From Caballeronia sp031450805 (GTDB lineage: Bacteria; Pseudomonadota; Gammaproteobacteria; Burkholderiales; Burkholderiaceae), in assembly GCF_031450805.1 (NCBI RefSeq), contig NZ_JARTVY010000001.1, positions 682,001 to 746,000 of the forward strand: DNA of 64,000 nt, given 5' to 3'. The notes below the pieces were generated by a model. The model saw nothing but the letters and a program-made list of their open reading frames with translations, was not told the origin of the DNA and did not search any database. The position numbers and the translations under genes were made by a program. This document shows positions 53,971-63,164 of this stretch, in pieces; position 1 is the first letter of the stretch, and each line of letters starts with the position of its first letter.

Positions 53971-54870
53971 ATGTCCGACCTTCCCGACCTCACGCAGATC
54001 GCGCCTACCCTGAAGGCTGAAATTCTGGCCGAGGCGCTGCCTTATATTCGTCAGTATCACGGCAAGACGGTCGTGATTAAATACGGCGGCAATGCAATGA
54101 CCGAGGAGCGCCTGAAGCAGGGCTTCGCGCGCGACGTCATCCTGCTGAAACTGGTCGGCATCAATCCGGTGATCGTCCACGGCGGCGGCCCGCAGATCGA
54201 TCAGGCGCTGAAGAAAATCGGCAAGCAGGGCACCTTCATTCAGGGCATGCGCGTCACCGACGAAGAGACGATGGAAGTCGTCGAATGGGTGCTCGGCGGC
54301 GAAGTGCAGCAGGACATCGTCACGCTCATCAATCACTTCGGCGGTCAGGCGGTCGGGCTGACGGGCAAGGACGGCGGCCTTATCCACGCGCGCAAGCTGA
54401 TGATGCCGGACCGCGACAACCCCGGCCAGTTCATCGACATCGGGCAAGTGGGCGAAGTCGAGTCGATCAATCCGGCCGTCGTGAAGGCGCTGCAGGACGA
54501 CGCGTTCATTCCCGTCATTTCGCCTATCGGCTTCGGCGAAGACGGCCTGTCGTACAACATCAATGCGGATCTGGTCGCGGGCAAGCTGGCCGTCGTGCTG
54601 AACGCGGAAAAGCTCGTCATGATGACGAACATCCCCGGCGTGATGGACAAGGAAGGCAACCTGCTGACGGACCTTTCCGCGCGCGAAATCGACGCCCTCT
54701 TCGCCGATGGCACCATCTCCGGCGGCATGCTGCCGAAGATTTCGTCGGCGCTCGATGCCGCGAAGAGCGGCGTGCGCTCGGTGCACATCATCGACGGGCG
54801 CATCGAACATTCGGTGCTGCTCGAGATCCTGACCGAGCAGCCGTTCGGCACCATGATCCGCTCGCACTGA
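53971..54870 (+). CDS. argB: Acetylglutamate kinase
   Basis: A 299-residue amino-acid kinase that phosphorylates N-acetylglutamate in arginine synthesis. VVIKYGGNAM (about residues 33-42) and VHGGGPQID bind ATP and substrate; GLTGKDGGLI and NINADLVAGKLA are also conserved. The roughly 300-residue length with an N-terminal helix before the kinase fold matches the arginine-inhibited hexameric type. A terminator follows 17 bases after the stop. It starts at ATG 53971, shortly after GTTTAAAC-like AT-rich promoter sequence. Confidence 0.96.
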   Translation: MSDLPDLTQIAPTLKAEILAEALPYIRQYHGKTVVIKYGGNAMTEERLKQGFARDVILLKLVGINPVIVHGGGPQIDQALKKIGKQGTFIQGMRVTDEETMEVVEWVLGGEVQQDIVTLINHFGGQAVGLTGKDGGLIHARKLMMPDRDNPGQFIDIGQVGEVESINPAVVKALQDDAFIPVISPIGFGEDGLSYNINADLVAGKLAVVLNAEKLVMMTNIPGVMDKEGNLLTDLSAREIDALFADGTISGGMLPKISSALDAAKSGVRSVHIIDGRIEHSVLLEILTEQPFGTMIRSH

Positions 54871-54886
54871 GCTTCTTCCCGTCACA

Positions 54887-54911
54887 ACGCCCGCCACCGC
54901 GCGGGCGTTTC
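54887..54911 (+). terminator. Rho-independent terminator after argB
   Basis: ACGCCCGC (54887-54894) pairs with GCGGGCGT (54901-54908) across a 6-base loop, then a short T-rich tail. It lies between argB and the nucleotidase, which starts 11 bases later, so the terminator may be partial. Confidence 0.75.
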
Positions 54912-54921
54912 TTCGAGCGCC

Positions 54922-55689
54922 ATGAATTCGCAACGCCCTTTGCGCCGCCGTCGCGTCGAACCGCGCGGCCCCGTCTGGCTCTTCGACCTCGACAACACGC
55001 TGCATCACGCGTCGCATCAGGTTTTCCCGGCCATCAATCGCGCGATGACGCAGTACATCATCGACCGCGTCGGGGTGGATATCGACGAGGCGAACCGGCT
55101 GCGCGTCGGCTATACGGTGCGTTACGGCGCGGCGCTGCTCGGGCTCGTCAAGCATCACGGCGTCGATCCCGCCGACTTCCTGCATGTGGTCCATACGTTC
55201 TCCGATCTTCCGTCGATGCTGCGCGCCGAACGCGGCATCAAGCGCATGCTGCACGCGTTGCCCGGACGAAAGATCGTGCTGACCAACGGGCCGTCCGTGT
55301 ACGCGCGGGCAGTGCTCGCGGAACTGGGCATCGACAGGCTGTTCGAGCGCGTGATCGCGATCGAGGACATGCGCGCAGGCGACCGATGGCGCGCCAAGCC
55401 GGATGCGCCGATGCTTCGCCAGGCGATGCGCCGCGCGCACGTGCGGCTCTCCGATGCGATCCTCGTGGAAGATACGCGCGGGCATCTCAAGCGCTATCGT
55501 CGGCTCGGCATCCGGACGGTGTGGATCGTCGGGCATCTGCCGGTGGCGCGCACGTCGAGCGGCTCGGTGTCGGTGCGGCTGCCGGGCGCGGGGCGGCCGC
55601 ACTATGTGGATCGCACGGTAAAGTCCGTTCGCGCGCTTTCGCTCGGACTTCGCGGTCGTGCGTTCGGGCGGCCCGATCCGAAGGTGTAA
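54922..55689 (+). CDS. Pyrimidine 5'-nucleotidase-type HAD hydrolase
   Basis: A 255-residue HAD-superfamily enzyme. Motif I is FDLDNTLHHA (about residues 21-30) with the nucleophile Asp. Motif II is LTNGPS, the conserved Lys is in RAKPDAPM and motif IV is ILVEDTRGHLKR. It resembles the SDT1-like pyrimidine 5'-nucleotidases. A basic C-terminal tail of about 45 residues is unusual. The usual downstream TetR (SlmA-type) gene of many Burkholderia is absent; metX with its riboswitch comes next. Confidence 0.87.
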   Translation: MNSQRPLRRRRVEPRGPVWLFDLDNTLHHASHQVFPAINRAMTQYIIDRVGVDIDEANRLRVGYTVRYGAALLGLVKHHGVDPADFLHVVHTFSDLPSMLRAERGIKRMLHALPGRKIVLTNGPSVYARAVLAELGIDRLFERVIAIEDMRAGDRWRAKPDAPMLRQAMRRAHVRLSDAILVEDTRGHLKRYRRLGIRTVWIVGHLPVARTSSGSVSVRLPGAGRPHYVDRTVKSVRALSLGLRGRAFGRPDPKV

Positions 55690-55794
55690 GCGGGCGCAAG
55701 TCCTTCGCCGTCCGAAGGGGCATCGCGCATACCGGCGACTTGTCCGCTTTTATTACGTTTTCCGCTATACTTCACCGCTAATCTGAATTGAACA

Positions 55795-55877
55795 CGCGCC
55801 GATTTGCTGACTCGATTGCGGGCGCGCGAACCCAGGGCCGAAGCCCGGCGGTTCACTATAAATGCGGCTAAAGAGGT
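55795..55877 (+). promoter_or_regulatory. SAM-II-type riboswitch upstream of metX
   Basis: P1 is CGCGCC (55795-55800) with GGCGCG (55821-55826), enclosing a loop that opens with the conserved GATTTG. A pseudoknot is available: CTC (55811-55813) with GAG (55873-55875) and TTGC (55816-55819) with GCGG (55864-55867), flanking the conserved CTAAA. An extra hairpin, GAACC to GGTTC (55828-55854), lies in the connecting loop, as known in expanded SAM-II members. The 3' core GCTAAAGAGG is typical. It ends 67 bases before metX. An alternative stem GCGGCT/AGCCGC just downstream could compete with the pseudoknot. Confidence 0.75.
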
Positions 55878-55943
55878 CGTCAGCCGCGCCCATGCTCCGC
55901 GCACAGCCGACACCGTTTAGCCGCTTCGTCAAAGGCGGAATGA

Positions 55944-57089
55944 ATGGAATCGATCGGCATCGTCAGTCCCCAAACCCTGCACTTCAAAGAGCCGCTCGTC
56001 CTGCAGAGCGGCAGTTCGCTCGGCGACTATGAACTCGTCGTGGAAACGTATGGCGAGCTCAACGCCGCACGCTCGAACGCGGTGCTCGTGTGCCACGCGC
56101 TCAATGCATCGCATCATGTCGCGGGCGTCTATGCGGACGACCCGAAGAACGTCGGCTGGTGGGACAACATGGTCGGTCCCGGCAAGCCGCTCGATACCAA
56201 TCGCTTCTTCGTGATCGGCGTGAACAATTTCGGCTCGTGCTTCGGCTCGACGGGTCCGATGAGCATCGATCGCACGACGGCCAAGCCCTACGGCGCGAGC
56301 TTTCCCGTCGTGACCGTCGAAGACTGGGTGCATGCGCAGGCGCGCGTGGCGGACCGCTTCGGCATCGAACGATTCGCCGCCGTCATGGGCGGCAGCCTCG
56401 GCGGGATGCAGGCGCTCGCGTGGAGCATCATGTATCCGGAGCGGCTCGGGCACTGCATCGTGATTGCGTCGACGCCGAAGCTGTCCGCGCAGAACATCGC
56501 GTTCAACGAAACGGCGCGCTCGGCGATCCTCTCCGATCCCGACTTCCACGGCGGCGATTACTACGCGCATGGCGTGAAGCCGCGCCGCGGCTTGCGCGTC
56601 GCGCGGATGATCGGCCACATCACTTATCTGTCGGACGACGACATGGCCGTCAAGTTCGGCCGCGCGCTGCGCCGTGCCGAAGGCGCGCTCGATGCGTACA
56701 ACTTCAACTTCGACGTGGAGTTCGAAGTGGAGTCGTATCTGCGCTATCAGGCCGACAAGTTCGCCGAATACTTCGATGCCAACACGTATCTGCTCATTAC
56801 CCGCGCACTCGATTACTTCGATCCCGCGAAGTCCCACGACGGCGATCTGACCAGAACGCTCGCCAGCACCAAGGCGAAGTATCTGATCGCGAGCTTCACC
56901 ACCGACTGGCGTTTCGCGCCCGCGCGCTCGCGCGAAATCGTGAAGGCGCTGCTCGACAACAAGCGCACGGTGAGTTACGCGGAGATCGACGCGCCGCACG
57001 GCCACGACGCCTTCCTGCTCGACGACGCGCGCTATCACAACCTGATGCGCGCCTACTACGAACGTATCGCCACGGAGGTCGGCGCATGA
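55944..57089 (+). CDS. metX: Homoserine O-acyltransferase
   Basis: A 381-residue alpha/beta-hydrolase-fold acyltransferase that activates homoserine for methionine synthesis. The nucleophile is Ser151 in GGSLGGMQAL; the Asp and His of the triad lie near the C-terminus, the His in APHGHDAFLLD. FGSCFGSTGPMS and the DVEFEVESYLRYQADKF region are conserved. Whether acetyl- or succinyl-CoA is used is not certain in this group; beta-proteobacterial MetX often uses succinyl-CoA. AAAGGCGGA precedes ATG 55944. It is preceded by a SAM-II-type riboswitch and overlaps metW by four bases. Confidence 0.95.
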   Translation: MESIGIVSPQTLHFKEPLVLQSGSSLGDYELVVETYGELNAARSNAVLVCHALNASHHVAGVYADDPKNVGWWDNMVGPGKPLDTNRFFVIGVNNFGSCFGSTGPMSIDRTTAKPYGASFPVVTVEDWVHAQARVADRFGIERFAAVMGGSLGGMQALAWSIMYPERLGHCIVIASTPKLSAQNIAFNETARSAILSDPDFHGGDYYAHGVKPRRGLRVARMIGHITYLSDDDMAVKFGRALRRAEGALDAYNFNFDVEFEVESYLRYQADKFAEYFDANTYLLITRALDYFDPAKSHDGDLTRTLASTKAKYLIASFTTDWRFAPARSREIVKALLDNKRTVSYAEIDAPHGHDAFLLDDARYHNLMRAYYERIATEVGA

Positions 57090-57694
57090 ACCAGAACACT
57101 CTCGATTCCCTTGCGCTGCGCTCGGACTTTCGCGCGATCGCGCGCTGGGTGGAGCCGCGCGCGACGGTGCTCGATCTCGGCTGCGGCGACGGCTCGCTGC
57201 TCTCGCTGCTCGGCGAAGAGCTCGAAGTGAACGGCTACGGCATCGAAATCAACGACGCCGGCGTGCTTGCATGTGCGCAGAAAGGCGTGAACGTGATTCA
57301 GCAGAATCTCGAGGACGGCCTGCGTCTCTTCGAAGACGACAGCTTCGACTTCGCGATCCTCTCGCAGACGCTGCAGACGATCCACCAGACCGCCGCGATC
57401 CTGCGCGAAACGGTGCGCGTCGGGCGTGAGTGCATCGTTTCGTTTCCGAACTTCGGCTACTGGCCGCATCGGCTGGCGGTCATTCAGGGGCGCATGCCGG
57501 TGTCGAAATCGCTGCCTTATCAATGGCATAACACGCCCAACGTGCGCGTGCTGACCATCAAGGATTTCGAGGCGCTCGCGCCCGAAGTAGGCATCGAGAT
57601 CCTGGACCGGGTGGTGCTGCATGGCGGGCAAACCGTCCGTTGGGGCGCGAACTGGCGTGGTAGTCTTGCGGTCTATCGCGTGAAGCGCCGGTGA
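57086..57694 (+). CDS. metW: Methionine biosynthesis protein MetW
   Basis: A 202-residue methyltransferase-like protein. The SAM-binding motif VLDLGCGDGSLL is at about residues 28-39. SFDFAILSQTLQTIHQ and SFPNFGYWPHR are family-typical. MetW is needed with MetX for full homoserine acyltransferase activity in several proteobacteria. The ATG overlaps the metX stop (ATGA). It closes the operon, which is under the SAM-II-type switch. Confidence 0.93.
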   Translation: MNQNTLDSLALRSDFRAIARWVEPRATVLDLGCGDGSLLSLLGEELEVNGYGIEINDAGVLACAQKGVNVIQQNLEDGLRLFEDDSFDFAILSQTLQTIHQTAAILRETVRVGRECIVSFPNFGYWPHRLAVIQGRMPVSKSLPYQWHNTPNVRVLTIKDFEALAPEVGIEILDRVVLHGGQTVRWGANWRGSLAVYRVKRR

Positions 57695-57739
57695 TTCGTC
57701 CCGGCTTCATCGCATCGACAACGCTTTTTCATCATCGAC

Positions 57740-59026
57740 ATGCCCGACACGCCACACGAGGCGCCCGCTCTTACTGCTCACGAAGATGATCCCGATTGGC
57801 ACGCGTTCCTGAACAAGCGCATTCTGATCTGCATCGTTCTCGGTTTCACCTCCGGTCTGCCGCTTTTCACGCTCGTCAATCTGATTCAGGCGTGGCTCAC
57901 GACCGAGCACATCAACGTCAAGCAGATCGGCCTGTTCGCGCTGATCGGGCTTCCCTATACGTGGAAGTTCGTGTGGGCGCCGCTGATGGACCGCTACGTT
58001 CCGCACCTGCCGTTCTGGCAGCCGGGCCGGCGGCGCGGCTGGATGCTGCTCACGCAAGTGCTCGTGGCGCTCGCCATCGGCGCGTTCGGCTTCTTTTCGC
58101 CTGCGCAGAATCTCTGGACCGTCGCGGGCATCGCCCTGTTGCTGGCGATCTTCAGCGCGAGTCAGGATATCGTCATCGACGCATACCGGCGCGAATTGCT
58201 CGCCGATACCGAGCAAGGTCTCGGCAACGCGGTTCACGTCAACGCGTACAAGGTGGCGGGCCTGGTGCCGGGATCGCTCGCGCTGATTCTCGCCGGTTTC
58301 CTGCCGTGGAAAACCGTTTTCGTCGTGACCGCGCTGTTCATGCTGCCCGGCATCGTCATGACGCTTTGCATCAGGGAACCGGAAATCCACGGCGCGCCGC
58401 CGAAGAACCTGCGCGACGCGATCATCGAGCCGTTCCATGAATTCGTGACGCGCGACGGCTGGCGCACCGCGCTGCTCGTGCTCGGCTTCATCTTCCTCTA
58501 CAAGCTCGGCGACACGATGGCGACGGCGCTCGCCACGAAGTTCTTCCTCGATATCGGTTTCACGATGCCGCAGATCGGCGTGATTGCGAAGACAGTCGCG
58601 TTCTGGACGAGCATCGCGGGTGGAATCATCGGCGGCGTGTTTCTCGTGAAGATCGGCATCGCGCGCGGACTGTGGATTTTCGGCGTGCTGCAGATCGTCG
58701 CGACCATCGGATTCGCCTGGCTCGCGAAGATCGGGCCGTCGCCGCTCGCGCTCGGCGTGCTGTACGGCTTCGAGACGTTCGCGACGGGCCTGACGCTCGC
58801 GACGTTCACCGCGTACATCGCGAGCACAACGGACCCGCGCTACACCGCGACACAGTTCGCGCTCTTCACGAGCCTTGCCGCGGTGCCGCGCACGGTGGCG
58901 GCGTCGGCGAGCGGGTTCATCGTCGCGCAGACGGGCTGGTTCGAGTACTTCCTCGTGTGCGTCGTGCTGTCGATTCCGGGCATGTTACTGTTGCCGTTGA
59001 TCGCGCCCTGGAGAACGAAACGATGA
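57740..59026 (+). CDS. ampG: AmpG-type muropeptide permease (MFS)
   Basis: A 428-residue MFS transporter with about 12 membrane helices. GFTSGLPLFTLVNLIQAWLT, FVWAPLMDRYVPHLPF and SASQDIVIDAYRREL are the AmpG signatures. It imports anhydromuropeptides for cell-wall recycling and AmpC regulation. The stop overlaps the M48 protease start (ATGA), so cell-wall recycling and envelope protein quality genes are co-transcribed. Confidence 0.92.
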   Translation: MPDTPHEAPALTAHEDDPDWHAFLNKRILICIVLGFTSGLPLFTLVNLIQAWLTTEHINVKQIGLFALIGLPYTWKFVWAPLMDRYVPHLPFWQPGRRRGWMLLTQVLVALAIGAFGFFSPAQNLWTVAGIALLLAIFSASQDIVIDAYRRELLADTEQGLGNAVHVNAYKVAGLVPGSLALILAGFLPWKTVFVVTALFMLPGIVMTLCIREPEIHGAPPKNLRDAIIEPFHEFVTRDGWRTALLVLGFIFLYKLGDTMATALATKFFLDIGFTMPQIGVIAKTVAFWTSIAGGIIGGVFLVKIGIARGLWIFGVLQIVATIGFAWLAKIGPSPLALGVLYGFETFATGLTLATFTAYIASTTDPRYTATQFALFTSLAAVPRTVAASASGFIVAQTGWFEYFLVCVVLSIPGMLLLPLIAPWRTKR

Positions 59027-59958
59027 CGGTGCGGAACTTCGCCAATCGTGCGCTGGCCGGCGTGCTGGCTGCGGCGTCGCTTGTGTCGGTCGCCTCGCTG
59101 ACACCGCTCGCCGCCCGCGCGCAGGACGAGGATCGCGCGCCGCCCGCCTACACCGCGCCGAACAGCCAGGTCCGCTTCGGCAATACGGCGCTCTTTCGGA
59201 ATCTGATTCCCCCCGCGACGCTCGAACAGCAGTCCGCCGACGAATATGCGCAGATCGTTCGCGAGGCGGAGCGCAACAAGCTGCTGCTCGCGAGCGACAA
59301 TCCGCTCGTCAAGCGCGTGCGCGATATCGTGAATCACGAGGTTCCGTTCGCGCTGAAGTGGAACGACCGCTCGAAGGCGTGGAAGTGGGAAACGAGCGTC
59401 GTCAGGTCGAACGAGATCCGGATGTACTGTCTGCCGGGCGGCAAGATCGTCGTGTATAGCGGACTGATCGAGAAGATGCGGCTGAACGACAACGAGATCG
59501 GCATGATGGTCGGCCACGAGATCGCTCACGCGCTGCGGGAACATGCGCGCGAGCGGCTCGGACGGCAGCAGGCCGCACAACTGACCGCGGGCACGATGCC
59601 GCAGCTTTTCGGCTTCGCGGACGTCGGCTCGACGCCGCTCGGCATCGGCGATCAGTTGCTCGCGATGCGCTACTCCCCCGCGGACGAAACCGAAGCCGAT
59701 GTGATCGGCAGCGAGATCGCCTCGCGCGCAGGTTACGATCCGCGCGCCGCCGTCACGCTGTGGAACAAGGTCGATACGGCCACGCGTCGCGCCGACAACG
59801 GCTTCATCTGGATGCATCCGTACGGCCCCGATCGCCGGCAGGACTTGCTCAAACGCATGCCCGACATGATGCCGCTCTATGCGAAGGCGATCGGCAAGAA
59901 CATCGATCAGCTGCCGGCTTATGCCGGCATGGGGCGGTTCAAGAAAACGGGGCGCTGA
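59023..59958 (+). CDS. M48 family metalloprotease (LoiP/YggG-like)
   Basis: A 311-residue zinc protease. A signal peptide (about residues 1-33) ends in AARAQ. The zinc motif is HEIAH at residues 165-169, with the downstream Glu in DETEADVIG. It acts in the periplasm or at the outer membrane in envelope protein quality control. ATG 59023 overlaps the ampG stop; the open frame upstream is ampG shadow. It converges on xthA with a 6-base gap. Confidence 0.9.
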   Translation: MTVRNFANRALAGVLAAASLVSVASLTPLAARAQDEDRAPPAYTAPNSQVRFGNTALFRNLIPPATLEQQSADEYAQIVREAERNKLLLASDNPLVKRVRDIVNHEVPFALKWNDRSKAWKWETSVVRSNEIRMYCLPGGKIVVYSGLIEKMRLNDNEIGMMVGHEIAHALREHARERLGRQQAAQLTAGTMPQLFGFADVGSTPLGIGDQLLAMRYSPADETEADVIGSEIASRAGYDPRAAVTLWNKVDTATRRADNGFIWMHPYGPDRRQDLLKRMPDMMPLYAKAIGKNIDQLPAYAGMGRFKKTGR

Positions 59959-59964
59959 CCGCGC

Positions 59965-60747
59965 TTACTTCTTCGCGAGCTTCCAGTCGTAATCGACCGT
60001 CAGCGGCGCGTGATCGCTGAACTTGATATCGCGGTACACGGAAGTGCGCTTCGCGGTCGCGGCGACTTCCTTCGTCGCGATCTGATAATCGATGCGCCAC
60101 CCGACGTTCTTCGCATACGCCTGGCCGCGATTGCTCCACCACGTGTACTGTTCGGGGCGCGTGTCGAGCGTGCGGAAAACATCGACGTACCCGACTTCGT
60201 CGAACAGTTTCGTGAGCCATTCGCGCTCTTCGGGCAGGCAACCGGAGTTCTTCTGGTTGCTCTTCCAGTTCTTGATATCGATTTCCTTGTGCACGATGTT
60301 CACGTCGCCGCACACGATCACTTCGCGTTGCTTCGACAGTTCCGCGAGATGCGGCATGAACTCGTCCATGAAACGATACTTCGCCTGCTGACGTTCTTCA
60401 CCGCTCGAACCCGACGGCACGTACACCGAAATAACCGACAGCTTGCCGAAGCGCGCTTCCACGTAGCGTCCTTCGGGATCGAACTCGTCGCTGCCGAAGC
60501 CGATGATCACATCGTCAGGCTCATGGCGCGTGTAGACGCCCGCGCCGCTATAGCCCTTCTTGACCGCGTGCTGAAAGTAGCCTTGAAAGCCGTGCGGCGC
60601 GAGAAACTCGGGCGTCAGATCGTCCTGCGAGCACTTGATTTCCTGCACGCAGACGACATCGGATTGTTGTTCGCCGAACCAGTCGAAGAAGCCTTTCTTG
60701 GCGGCCGAACGAATGCCGTTCAGATTGGCGGTGATGACGCGAAACAT
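59965..60747 (-). CDS. xthA: Exodeoxyribonuclease III
   Basis: A 260-residue EEP-fold AP endonuclease/3'-exonuclease for base excision repair. TANLNGIRSA opens with the catalytic Asn; QEIKCSQDDL supplies the Mg2+ Glu; GDVNIVHKEIDIKNW and the C-terminal SDHAPLTVDYDW carry the remaining active-site Asp, Asn and His. It is downstream of the PPK2 gene on the same strand with 25 bases between, so they may be co-transcribed. Confidence 0.95.
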   Translation of the reverse strand: MFRVITANLNGIRSAAKKGFFDWFGEQQSDVVCVQEIKCSQDDLTPEFLAPHGFQGYFQHAVKKGYSGAGVYTRHEPDDVIIGFGSDEFDPEGRYVEARFGKLSVISVYVPSGSSGEERQQAKYRFMDEFMPHLAELSKQREVIVCGDVNIVHKEIDIKNWKSNQKNSGCLPEEREWLTKLFDEVGYVDVFRTLDTRPEQYTWWSNRGQAYAKNVGWRIDYQIATKEVAATAKRTSVYRDIKFSDHAPLTVDYDWKLAKK

Positions 60748-60772
60748 ATGCTTCCTTTTATTGGTGTCCTGA

Positions 60773-61612
60773 TTATTCGACCTTGATGCCCTTGAGCGAT
60801 TCCTTCGCCGGCGGGAATTCCAGCTTCATGCCCTGCATGATGCGCAGAAGCAGTTCGGCGACCATCAAGTTTCGATGCGTCTTCGAATTGCCGGGGATGA
60901 TGTACCACGGCGCGTATTCCGTCGATGTCGACCCGAGCGCCACTTCATACGCATGCCGGTAATCGTCCCAGAGCTTGCGGGCCTCGAGATCGGAGACATC
61001 GAACTTCCAGTGCTTGGTCGGATCGTCGATGCGCGCCTGCAGACGCTCGCGCTGTTCGTCCTTCGAGATGTGCAGGAAACATTTGACGATGGTCGTGCCG
61101 GTATCTGCGAGCAGCGCTTCGAAATCGCGGATATGTCGATAGCGTCGCTCGCACTCGTCGTCGTCGATCTGCTTGAGCACGCGCGGCACCAGCACGTCTT
61201 CGTAGTGGCTGCGATTGAAGATCGCGAATTCGCCGGCCATCGGTGCTTGCGCGTGAACGCGCCACAAGAAGTCGTGCGCGGCCTCGCGTTCGGAGGGCGC
61301 GCGAAACGGCACGATGCGCAGGCCGAGCGGATCGACGTCGTGAAAGACCGCGCGGACGGTGCCGTCCTTGCCGCTCGTGTCCATGCCTTGCAGCACGAGC
61401 AGCACCCGCCGATGCCGCTGCGCATGCAGGCGTTCCTGCAGGTCGTCGAGCAGCGTGCCGATTTCCGCGAGGCGCGCGCGGTCATCGTCTTTTGCGCCGG
61501 TGGAAAACGGCTTCGCAGAGGGATCGACGGAGCTTAGATCGAATGGCTTGAGCTTCTTGCCGCCGTCGAAGAATGGGACGCGAAAATCGTCGAGCTCGGG
61601 GGTTTTTGCCAT
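60773..61612 (-). CDS. Polyphosphate kinase 2 family protein
   Basis: A 279-residue PPK2-family kinase. Walker A is GMDTSGKDG at about residues 75-83. The lid region has KHWKFDVSDLEARKLWDDY and the Walker B-like segment is FNRSHYEDVLVPRV. It transfers phosphate between polyphosphate and nucleotides (NDP or NMP); the class is not determined. ATG 61612 is preferred, because an upstream in-frame TTG at 61666 lies inside the gatB terminator. A single PPK2 domain is present. Confidence 0.9.
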   Translation of the reverse strand: MAKTPELDDFRVPFFDGGKKLKPFDLSSVDPSAKPFSTGAKDDDRARLAEIGTLLDDLQERLHAQRHRRVLLVLQGMDTSGKDGTVRAVFHDVDPLGLRIVPFRAPSEREAAHDFLWRVHAQAPMAGEFAIFNRSHYEDVLVPRVLKQIDDDECERRYRHIRDFEALLADTGTTIVKCFLHISKDEQRERLQARIDDPTKHWKFDVSDLEARKLWDDYRHAYEVALGSTSTEYAPWYIIPGNSKTHRNLMVAELLLRIMQGMKLEFPPAKESLKGIKVE

Positions 61613-61630
61613 GTCTCTTTTCGCCTTATC

Positions 61631-61673
61631 AAATAAAAACGGGCTGCTGCCAGGCTTTGCCGGCAACAGCCCG
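61631..61673 (-). terminator. Rho-independent terminator of gatB
   Basis: On the leftward strand, CGGGCTGTTGCC pairs with GGCAGCAGCCCG (one G-U pair) around a 10-base loop, followed by TTTTTATTT. It lies 20 bases after the gatB stop and separates the gat operon from the PPK2 gene. Confidence 0.88.
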
Positions 61674-61692
61674 TAAATGTCCGTTCAGACGC

Positions 61693-63162
61693 TCAGGATA
61701 ATTTCTTTTTCAAAAGCTCGTTGACCTGCTGCGGATTCGCCTTCCCCTTGGTCGCCTTCATCGCCTGGCCGATCAGCGCGTTGAACGCCTTCTCCTTGCC
61801 CGCGCGGAATTCGTCCACGGACTTCTGATTGGCGGCGAGCACTTGGTCGATGATCGCTTCGAGCGCGCCGGTATCCGAAATCTGCTTCAGCCCCTTCGCT
61901 TCGATGGTGCGGTCCGCCGCGCCCTCGTCCGTTGCCTTCTCTTCCCAGATCGACTGAAAAATGTCCTTCGCGATCTTGTTCGAGATGGTGCCGTCCGCAA
62001 TGCGCTGCAGAATCAACGCGAGCTGCGCCGCCGAAACCGGCGATTCGCCAATCTCCAGCGACTCACGGTTTAGTTGGGCGGAGACATCGCCCATCAGCCA
62101 GTTCGCCGCGATCTTCGCCTGCGCCGCGCCCGCCTTCGCGACGACGGCCTCGAAGTACGCTGCCATCGCCTTCGACGAAGTCAGGACGCCCGCGTCGTAC
62201 GGCGTCAGACCATAGTTCTCGGCGAAACGCTTCTGCATGCCCGCGGGCAGCTCGGGCATATCGCCCTTCACGCTTTCGACCCACGCCGAATCGATCACGA
62301 GCGGCATCAGATCGGGATCGGGAAAATAGCGGTAATCGTGCGCGTCTTCCTTGCTGCGCATCGAGCGCGTTTCGCGCTTGTCCGGATCGTACAGACGCGT
62401 TTCCTGCACCACAGTGCCGCCGTCTTCGATCAACTCGATCTGACGACGCACTTCGTACTGAATCGCCTCTTCCAGAAAGCGGAACGAGTTCAGGTTCTTG
62501 ATCTCCGCACGCGTGCCGAACTCTTGCTGGCCGACCGGGCGCACCGACACGTTCGCATCGCAGCGGAACGAGCCTTCCTGCATGTTGCCGTCGCAGATGC
62601 CGAGCCACACGACCAGCCCGTGGAGCGCCTTCGCATAGGCGACCGCTTCCGCCGCGCTGCGCATTTCCGGCTCCGTGACGATCTCGAGCAGCGGCGTGCC
62701 CGCGCGATTCAGGTCGATGCCCGTCATGCCCGCGAAGTCTTCGTGCAGCGACTTGCCGGCATCCTCTTCGAGGTGCGCGCGCGTCAGGTTGACGGTCTTC
62801 TCGTACGCATCCTTGCCGGCCTTTTCGTTCGCCGGCACCTGAATGGTAATCTGACCGCCCTGCACGACAGGAATCTCGTACTGGCTGATCTGATAGCCCT
62901 TCGGCAGATCAGGATAGAAGTAGTTCTTGCGCGCGAAGATGCTGCGCGGCGCGATGTGCGCGCCGATCGCCAGCCCGAAGCGGATCGCACGCTCGACCGC
63001 GCCGCGATTCATCACGGGCAGGACGCCCGGCAACGCGAGATCGACGGGACAAGCCTGCGTATTCGGCGCAGCGCCGAATTGCGTCGGCGCGCCGGAAAAA
63101 ATCTTGGAGACGGTGGACAACTGCGCGTGCGTTTCCAGACCGATGACGACTTCCCACTGCAT
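61693..63162 (-). CDS. gatB: Aspartyl/glutamyl-tRNA(Asn/Gln) amidotransferase subunit B
   Basis: A 489-residue GatB, which activates misacylated Glu-tRNA(Gln) or Asp-tRNA(Asn) for amidation. EVVIGLETHAQLST opens the cradle domain; SIFARKNYFYPDLPKGYQISQYE, EEDAGKSLHE and FRFLEEAIQYEV are conserved. The YqeY-like helical tail ends with NPQQVNELLKKKLS. ATG 63162 has GGGAG upstream and lies 2 bases after the gatA stop. It ends with a strong terminator at 61631. Confidence 0.97.
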   Translation of the reverse strand: MQWEVVIGLETHAQLSTVSKIFSGAPTQFGAAPNTQACPVDLALPGVLPVMNRGAVERAIRFGLAIGAHIAPRSIFARKNYFYPDLPKGYQISQYEIPVVQGGQITIQVPANEKAGKDAYEKTVNLTRAHLEEDAGKSLHEDFAGMTGIDLNRAGTPLLEIVTEPEMRSAAEAVAYAKALHGLVVWLGICDGNMQEGSFRCDANVSVRPVGQQEFGTRAEIKNLNSFRFLEEAIQYEVRRQIELIEDGGTVVQETRLYDPDKRETRSMRSKEDAHDYRYFPDPDLMPLVIDSAWVESVKGDMPELPAGMQKRFAENYGLTPYDAGVLTSSKAMAAYFEAVVAKAGAAQAKIAANWLMGDVSAQLNRESLEIGESPVSAAQLALILQRIADGTISNKIAKDIFQSIWEEKATDEGAADRTIEAKGLKQISDTGALEAIIDQVLAANQKSVDEFRAGKEKAFNALIGQAMKATKGKANPQQVNELLKKKLS

Positions 63163-63164
63163 GT

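Noticed and set aside
61613..61666. TTG 61666 as the start of the PPK2 gene
   Set aside because: The extra codons fall inside the gatB terminator hairpin and do not resemble the family N-terminus.
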